Of a DNA stretch of 64,000 nt, positions 58,443-64,000 are shown piece after piece. Origin of the DNA: Siccibacter turicensis LMG 23730. Its GTDB lineage: Bacteria; Pseudomonadota; Gammaproteobacteria; Enterobacterales; Enterobacteriaceae. The notes beneath the pieces are model-generated. The model had not been told where the DNA came from. It saw nothing but the letters and a program-made list of their open reading frames with translations, and did no database searches. The DNA is taken from NCBI RefSeq assembly GCF_000463155.2, contig NZ_AWFZ01000061.1:44525-108524 (forward strand). Direction: 5' to 3'. The first letter of the stretch is position 1. Each line of letters starts with the position of its first letter. The position numbers and the translations under genes were made by a program.

Positions 58443-61400
58443 TTACACCTTTTCCACATTCACCAGGAACGCCTTAAATTCCGGCGTCTGGGTGTTCGCG
58501 TCGCCGACGAACGGCGTCAGGGTGTTAGCAATAAAGCCTTTCTTCGCCACGCCTTCGTAACCCCAGTGGATAGGAATACCGATGGTATCGACTTCCTGTC
58601 CGTGGACGTTAAGCGTGCGGATACGCTTGGTCACCACCGCCTTGGCTTTGATGTAGCCGCGGTTGGAGGAGACTTTCACCGTATCGCCCTGCGCGATGCC
58701 GAGTTTACCTGCCAGCTTCTCACCGATTTCGACAAACTGTTCCGGCTGCGCGATAGCGTTCAGCAGCGCGTGCTTGGTCCAGTAGTGGAAGTGCTCGGTC
58801 AGACGGTAGGTGGTACCCACATACGGGAACTTGTCTTTTTTACCCATCGCTTCCATGTCGCCTTTAAAGACGCGGGCGGCGGGGTTAGAGACAACGTTCG
58901 GGTGCAGCGGGTTGGTACCCAGCGGCGTTTCAAACGGTTCGTAGTGCTCAGGGAACGGGCCTTCGGCCAGCTTATCCATCGCAAACAGACGACCCATCCC
59001 TTCAGGCTGCATGATAAACGGCCCAACGTCGCTGCCCGGAGGCGCGGTGCTGTAGTCCGGAATATCAGCGCCAACCCATTTACCGTTGGCGTAAGACAGA
59101 AGCTGACGCTTCGGATCCCACGGCTTGCCCTGCGGGTCCGCAGAAGCACGGTTATAGAGGATGCGGCGGTTGAGCGGCCACGCCCATGCCCAGCCAAGGG
59201 TGTTACCCAGGCCTGACGGGTCGGCGTTATCACGGCGCGCCATCTGGTTGCCATCCGGCGTCCAGCTACCGGCGAAGATCCAGCATCCGCTTGAGGTGGT
59301 GCCGTCGTCGCGCAGGTGCGCAAAGGTGCCGAGCTGATTGCCTTTCTTCGCCAGCACATCGCCGGTAACCGGGTCGATAATATCGGCCAGCGCTTTACCG
59401 TTGCTTTCCATCGCCACTTCTTCCGGCGACGGGTTATGCGGCGTGGAGTAGTTCCAGCTCATGTTCAGCACCTGCTCCGGACAGGCACCACCCTCTTCGG
59501 CATACATCTTGCGCAGGCGCAGGAAGATACCGGCGAGAATTTCACCGTCGTTCAGGGCTTCGCCCGGTGCGTCCTGGCCTTTCCAGTGCCATTGCAGCCA
59601 GCGGCCGGAGTTCACGATAGAACCGTTCTCTTCGGCAAAGCAGGTGGACGGCAGACGGAACACTTCAGTCTGAATGCTGGCGGTATCGACGTCGTTCTGC
59701 TCGCCGTGGTTCTGCCAGAAGGTGGCAGTCTCGGTGTTGAGCGGGTCGATGGTCACCAGGAACTTCAGTTTCGAGAGCGACGCGACGACTTTGTTTTTGT
59801 TCGGGAATGAGGCAACCGGGTTAAAGCCCTGGCAGAAGTAGCCGTTCACTTTGCCCTGGTTCATCATCTCGAAATACTGCAGTACGTCGTAACCCTTATC
59901 CCACTTCGGCAGCCAGTCAAAGCCCCAGCTGTTTTCCGCGGTCGCCTTGTCGCCGTAGAAGGCTTTCATCAAGGAGACGAAGAATTTCGGGTAGTTGCTC
60001 CAGTAGTTGACCTGGCCTTCGCGCAGCGGCGTTGGCGTGTTGGCGGTCAGATAAGACTGAAGGTCGGTCTGTTTTTCGCTTGGCAGCGTCATGTAGCCAG
60101 TCAGGCTCTGTGACAGCAGACCAAGGTCGGTAAGTCCCTGGATGTTGGAGTGGCCGCGCAGTGCGTTGACGCCGCCCCCTGCCATGCCCATGTTGCCGAG
60201 CAGCAGCTGGATCATTGCCATCGTACGGATGTTCTGGGCACCAACGGAGTGCTGGGTCCAGCCAAGCGCGTACAGGAATGAGGCGGTTTTGTCGTGAACA
60301 CTGGTTTCGGCAATGTATTCACACACCTTCAGGAAGTCTGCTTTTGGCGTCCCGCAGATGTCCGCCACGACGTCCGGCGTATAGCGAGAGACGTGGTGTT
60401 TCAGCAGGTTCCAGACGCAGCGCGGATGGGTGAGGGTGGTATCGCGTTTAGCGAAGCCCTTCTCATCCAGCTCATAGTTCCAGGAGGTTTTATCGTATTT
60501 ACGTTTATCCGCGTCGTAGCCGGAGAACAGGCCATCTTCAAAGCCGAAATCTTCACGCACGATCAGGCTGGCGTTGGTGTAGGCTTCAACGTATTCACGG
60601 TTAAACTTATTGTTAGTCAGCAGGTACAGCAGTACGCCCGACAGGAACGCAATGTCAGTACCGGAGCGGATCGGCGTATAGAAATCGGCAACCGATGCCG
60701 TACGCGTAAAGCGAGGATCGATAACAATCAGCTTCGCGCCATTATGGATTTTGGCTTCCATCGCCCAGCGGAATCCCACCGGATGCGCTTCTGCCGCATT
60801 CCCACCCATCACAATGATGAGGTTGGCGTTCTTCATGTCGACCCAGTGGTTGGTCATCGCACCGCGACCAAATGTTGGAGCAAGACTTGCTACCGTTGGT
60901 CCGTGTCAGACACGCGCCTGGTTGTCGACGGCTAACATGCCGAGCGAACGCGTAAATTTTTGAGTTAAATAGCCGGTTTCGTTACTGGAGGCGGAGGCGC
61001 ACAGCATACCGGTGGAGAGCCAGCGGTTAACGGTGGTGCCTGCGTCGTTCTTCTCGATGAAGTTGGCATCACGGTCTTCTTTCACCAGCTTCGCGATGCG
61101 GTCAAACGCCTCGTCCCAGCTGATGCGCTGCCACTTATCGGAACCAGGCGCACGGTATTCCGGGTATTTCAGGCGGCTTTCAGAGTGGATGAAATCCACC
61201 AGGCCCGCGCCTTTCGGGCAGAGTGCCCCGCGGTTTACCGGATGGTCCGGATCCCCTTCGATGTGAAAAATAGATGCTTTGGCGTTTTTCGCACCGTCGC
61301 CGAGGCTATACATCAACAGCCCACAGCCAACGGAGCAGTACGTACAGGTATTACGGGTTTCACGGGTGCGCAGCAGTTTGTATTGACGTGTTTCTGCCAG

Positions 61401-61493
61401 CGCTACGCTGGGCGCAAAGCCCAGTGCCGCGACCGTGGTGCCTGCCATACCGCCAGCGCAGATCTTAAAGAACTGCCTTCTGCTGACCTGCAT
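58443..61493 (-). CDS. fdoG: Formate dehydrogenase-O catalytic subunit FdoG (selenoprotein)
   Basis: Oxidises formate in the periplasm with a Mo-bis-MGD centre and one 4Fe-4S cluster. The gene reads through an in-frame UGA at 60908-60906 as selenocysteine 196 (DNQARV-Sec-HGPTV), giving 1016 residues. The start is ATG 61493 behind GGAG. A twin-arginine signal (SRRQFFKICAGG) heads the protein, then CTYCSVGCG for the cluster. The residue after Sec is His, as required for catalysis. The gene is intact and not frameshifted. Confidence 0.96.
60877..60908 (-). promoter_or_regulatory. Sec-UGA codon and SECIS element in fdoG
   Basis: After UGA and an 11-nt spacer, GGTAGC-AAGTCTT-GCTCC forms a short stem with a bulged U and a GU in the apical loop, like the fdhF/fdnG hairpins bound by SelB. 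It marks the UGA as selenocysteine, not stop. Confidence 0.92.
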
Positions 61494-61707
61494 GGTCACT
61501 CCTTACTTTGACATTACTCATTTACCCCGTTGGTCATGACGCGGCATAAAGGGTCCTGAAGCCGCGCAGACGTTGGGGATTTAGTTTTTGTTTTGCGGTC
61601 AAGGCCGCAAAGGTTCAGAATTGCTGTTTCCTACCTCGGTCCCTGAGGTGACGGGCGACGAGAATACCATAATGCCCGTGTGGCGGTTCCAATACGGTTA
61701 AAAAAAA

Positions 61708-62532
61708 GTGAAGAATAATTCGTCATCACAAGTCAAAAGTGTGACATCTGTCACAGGTGCCAAATCCGTTTCGCTGTGGCAGCGCGATGCGCTGACCCAT
61801 GCCCGGGAAGACATGTTGGCCGAAGAGGTGCCGGTGGCACTGGTCTATAACGGCATTTCGCACGTGGTGATGATGGCTTCCCCCAAGGATCTGGAACTTT
61901 TTGCCCTTGGTTTTTCGTTATCGGAAGGCATTGTCGAATCTTCACACGAAATTTACGGGATGGATATTGTACAGGGGTGTAATGGCATCGAGGTCCAGAT
62001 CGAGTTATCCAGTCGTCGCTTTATGGGACTGAAAGCGCGTCGCCGCCAGCTTGCCGGGCGGACCGGCTGCGGCGTCTGCGGGGTTGAACAGCTGGACGAC
62101 ATCGGTAAGCCTTTGACGCCGCTGCCTTTTACCCAGACGTTTGACCTGGCGAATCTGGACGAGGCGCTGGCCTCGCTGAAAACCTTTCAGCCGGTGGGCC
62201 AGCTGACCGGCTGTACCCACGCCGCCGCCTGGCTAACCCTTTCGGGTGAGGCGCTGGGTGGGCACGAAGACGTTGGCCGTCACGTGGCGCTCGATAAGCT
62301 GCTGGGCCGCCGTGCCCGGGAAGGGTGGAACAGCGGCGCGGTACTGGTCAGCAGCCGCGCCAGCTACGAGATGGTGCAAAAATCCGCGATGTGCGGCGTT
62401 GAGATCCTGTTTGCGGTGTCGGCGGCAACCTCGCTGGCGGTAGAGGTGGCCGAGCGCTGTAACCTGACGCTGGTGGGCTTCAGCAAGCCTGGCCGTGCCA
62501 CGGTTTACACCCATCCGCAGCGCCTGCGTTAA
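61708..62532 (+). CDS. fdhD: Sulfurtransferase FdhD for formate dehydrogenase
   Basis: Transfers sulfur from IscS to the molybdenum cofactor of formate dehydrogenases. It has 274 aa and starts at GTG 61708, as in E. coli. The persulfide cysteines lie in [13 protein letters not shown] near residue 121. The [16 protein letters not shown] and [20 protein letters not shown] blocks are conserved. It is divergent from fdoG across 214 bp that must hold both promoters. Confidence 0.95.
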   Translation: MKNNSSSQVKSVTSVTGAKSVSLWQRDALTHAREDMLAEEVPVALVYNGISHVVMMASPKDLELFALGFSLSEGIVESSHEIYGMDIVQGCNGIEVQIELSSRRFMGLKARRRQLAGRTGCGVCGVEQLDDIGKPLTPLPFTQTFDLANLDEALASLKTFQPVGQLTGCTHAAAWLTLSGEALGGHEDVGRHVALDKLLGRRAREGWNSGAVLVSSRASYEMVQKSAMCGVEILFAVSAATSLAVEVAERCNLTLVGFSKPGRATVYTHPQRLR

Positions 62533-62656
62533 CGTTCAAAAATTTTGAGTTATATCAGCAAATCATTGCGCTTTTTGTGAACAGATTGTTGCCCTATGAT
62601 TTATCACATCGAGGCAGAGCGCCTCACACCAAACTAAATCATTAAGGGAACACACC

Positions 62657-62866
62657 ATGAAAACCATCAAAACTTTTGTTGCCGCACTCGTTCTGACCTC
62701 CTCTTTCGGCGCGTTTGCTTCCCAGACCATTACCGCAAGCGGCGCAACGCTTGATGCAACCGAAGCGAAAATTGCCGCACAGGCGCAGGAAATGGGCGCG
62801 TCTTACAAAATCACCTCCGCGTTTAACCGCAACCAGGTGCACATGACCGCTGAACTGACCAAATAA
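62657..62866 (+). CDS. Small secreted DUF1471 protein (YdgH/BhsA/McbA family)
   Basis: 69-aa exported protein: signal peptide MKTIKTFVAALVLTSSFGAFA, then the DUF1471 domain in which ATEAKIAAQAQEMGASYKIT and the final VHMTAELTK strand are typical. Members of this family respond to stress, affect biofilm and are outer-membrane or periplasmic. AAGGGA precedes the ATG. A terminator follows. Confidence 0.85.
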   Translation: MKTIKTFVAALVLTSSFGAFASQTITASGATLDATEAKIAAQAQEMGASYKITSAFNRNQVHMTAELTK

Positions 62867-62886
62867 GTCTGCTGAATTGTCGAAAG

Positions 62887-62910
62887 AGCGCCTGAGGGCG
62901 CTTTTTTTTT
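62887..62910 (+). terminator. Intrinsic terminator after the DUF1471 gene
   Basis: agcgcc/ggcgct stem, 4-nt loop, run of nine T. Confidence 0.92.
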
Positions 62911-62976
62911 GCGCGCTAACTTGCTGAAACCAAACGCCACGCGGCTTCCAGGCCCGCTGGTCATTAAAAAAACACT

Positions 62977-63003
62977 TAAAGTGAAATTTTGCCCCGCCGA
63001 TAT
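62977..63003 (+). promoter_or_regulatory. Sigma-28 (FliA) promoter of the flagellin gene
   Basis: TAAAGTGA (62977-62984), exactly 11-nt spacer, GCCGATAT (62996-63003). This is nearly the FliA consensus TAAAGTTT-N11-GCCGATAA. It lies 38 nt before the flagellin ATG. Confidence 0.88.
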
Positions 63004-63041
63004 AGCAGTACTCGGGAAACCGTCAGTATGTGATTACCGCT

Positions 63042-64000
63042 ATGATCAATATAAACACCAATCTCTACGCCGAAAAAACGAGAATTAACCAGACTAAAGC
63101 CGAATCTGCGCTTAGCCAGGCGATGGAGCGCTTGTCGTCGGGGATGCGCATCAACGGCGCGCGCGACGACGCGGCGGGACAGGCGATTGCGAACCGCATG
63201 ACGGCCAACCTGCGCGCCGACAGCGCGGTGTCGCGCGGAATTGATGACGGGATCAGCCTCTCACAGACCGCAGAGGGCGGACTGGCGTCGATAAGCGATC
63301 TGCTGATCCGCGCCAAAACCCTGGCGGTGCAGGCGGCTACCGGGACGCTCTCCCTGGAGGACCGCGCCAGCATTCAGAAAGAGTTTGAAGCGATCAGCGC
63401 CACCATCAATCACATCTCGAACAATACGGAGATTTTCGGGAAGTACCCGCTGGCCACCGACAACCCGGAGTTGCCGCCGCTGATGCACGGCGACGTGCCG
63501 CCGCTGAGCGTCAAATTCCCGACCCAGGCCACGGATTACAACTTCACCTCGGGGATAGTGCCGCTGGCCTACGTGCCCGCGGGTGCCACCAACGTGGTGA
63601 TCACCATCAACTCCCTGGGGCTGGACGACGATCTTCAGCTGTTTACCCGGGACGGAAAGCATATCGTCGGGACGCCGATCAACGACGCCAACCCGGATTT
63701 CACCTGGGTCAGCAAAGGCATTACCGATAACGCGACGGCGGACGCGAAATTCGTCAATGAAGCGAACGGGTTTCTGCCCGGCGCCAGCTATGACGACAGC
63801 GGACTGACCCAGGGTGGCCCCATCTGGGTATTCAACGGTGGCGCCACCGCGACCCTCAACGGGTTAACCATTCGCTACAGCGGGGATACCGATCGCTACG
63901 AGGACGCGACCAACGGCGGTTTTAAAGATGGGCAAAACGGGGCGCAGATGCAGGAGCGTATTCGCCTACTGGGCACCGTTCCGGAAGATTTGATCGTAAT
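63042..64000 (+). CDS. Flagellin with an unusual variable-region insert (3' cut by window edge)
   Basis: The open frame runs past the window, with 319 codons visible. Residues 1-140 are the flagellin D0/D1 core (INTNLYAEKTRINQTKAES, MERLSSGMRINGARDDAAG, AEGGLASISDLLIRA). Then comes an extra domain (about 145-315), with YVPAGATNVVITINSLGLDD and DLQLFTRDG, similar in pattern to the PPC/P-domain beta-sandwiches. The C-terminal D1/D0 should follow outside the window. No other flagellar gene is visible, and its sigma-28 promoter links it to the flagellar regulon. Confidence 0.8.
   Translation, partial: MININTNLYAEKTRINQTKAESALSQAMERLSSGMRINGARDDAAGQAIANRMTANLRADSAVSRGIDDGISLSQTAEGGLASISDLLIRAKTLAVQAATGTLSLEDRASIQKEFEAISATINHISNNTEIFGKYPLATDNPELPPLMHGDVPPLSVKFPTQATDYNFTSGIVPLAYVPAGATNVVITINSLGLDDDLQLFTRDGKHIVGTPINDANPDFTWVSKGITDNATADAKFVNEANGFLPGASYDDSGLTQGGPIWVFNGGATATLNGLTIRYSGDTDRYEDATNGGFKDGQNGAQMQERIRLLGTVPEDLIV

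Noticed and set aside
60906-60908. Apparent stop splitting fdoG into two genes
   Set aside because: The UGA is in frame with both halves, in the conserved Sec196 position, and is followed by a SECIS hairpin; it is selenocysteine, not a pseudogene.

Overview
The window looks like an enterobacterial chromosome of the Enterobacter/Leclercia/Lelliottia type. It runs from inside dnaA to an unfinished flagellin gene. The housekeeping genes (dnaN, recF, gyrB, yidA, dgo, yidR, yidQ, ibpAB, yidHG, emrD, tisB/istR, nlpA, yicL, nepI, yicN, selC, yicJ, yicI, fdo, fdhD) are very close to their E. coli relatives and in broadly similar order, but accessory blocks sit between them. The genus is an inference; no rRNA gene is present to fix it.

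Layout. 1-5.5 kb: replication genes dnaA(partial)-dnaN-recF-gyrB. 5.7-11.7 kb: yidA and the D-galactonate catabolic operon dgoRKADT with its operator. 11.8-15.8 kb: an MFS transporter plus a D-2-hydroxyacid dehydrogenase, then yidR and yidQ. 15.9-20.1 kb: heat-shock ibpAB with sigma-32 promoter and RNA thermometer, yidHG, emrD and an EamA permease. 20.1-20.7 kb: the SOS-controlled tisB/istR type I toxin-antitoxin locus. 20.9-31.2 kb: a complete contact-dependent inhibition locus cdiB-cdiA-cdiI. 31.5-37.7 kb: SDR/AraC pair, small metabolic genes (hiuH, GlcG/HbpS-like, nlpA) and a repeated metallopeptidase/lipoprotein cassette that looks like effector and immunity genes. 38.0-43.3 kb: a five-gene molybdo-flavoenzyme operon with its own maturation genes. 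43.4-46.0 kb: yicL, nepI, yicN. 46.2-50.8 kb: a genomic island in tRNA-Sec. 51-55 kb: yicJI (alpha-xyloside use). 55.2-55.8 kb: a RelE-like/XRE toxin-antitoxin pair. 56-62.5 kb: formate dehydrogenase O (fdoGHI) with fdhE and fdhD. 62.6-64 kb: a small secreted protein and an orphan flagellin.

The most interesting system is the 4.56-kb AT-rich island between 21-bp direct repeats of the selC 3' end. It carries two adjacent, overlapping reverse-transcriptase genes (425 and 673 aa), both with intact catalytic aspartates, and a decayed P4-type integrase. Downstream of the second RT is a gene-free segment that I read as a structured non-coding RNA. A sigma-70-like promoter at the end of the second RT places its start at the base of a perfect 10-bp stem whose two arms lie about 150 nt apart, and an ACACAC hexamer lies just before the 3' arm. 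Two RTs plus an ACACAC-bearing RNA match the DRT type 3 anti-phage architecture (UG3 + UG8 reverse transcriptases). I infer that this is a compact, probably immobilised, DRT3 defence island.

Other defence or competition modules are the CDI locus (a predicted membrane-active toxin tip with a two-helix membrane immunity protein), the duplicated metallopeptidase/lipoprotein cassettes, tisB/istR and the RelE/XRE pair. The selC gene and its main client, the UGA-containing fdoG, are in the same window. The final gene is a flagellin behind a near-consensus sigma-28 promoter, with an unusual beta-sandwich-like insertion in its variable region.
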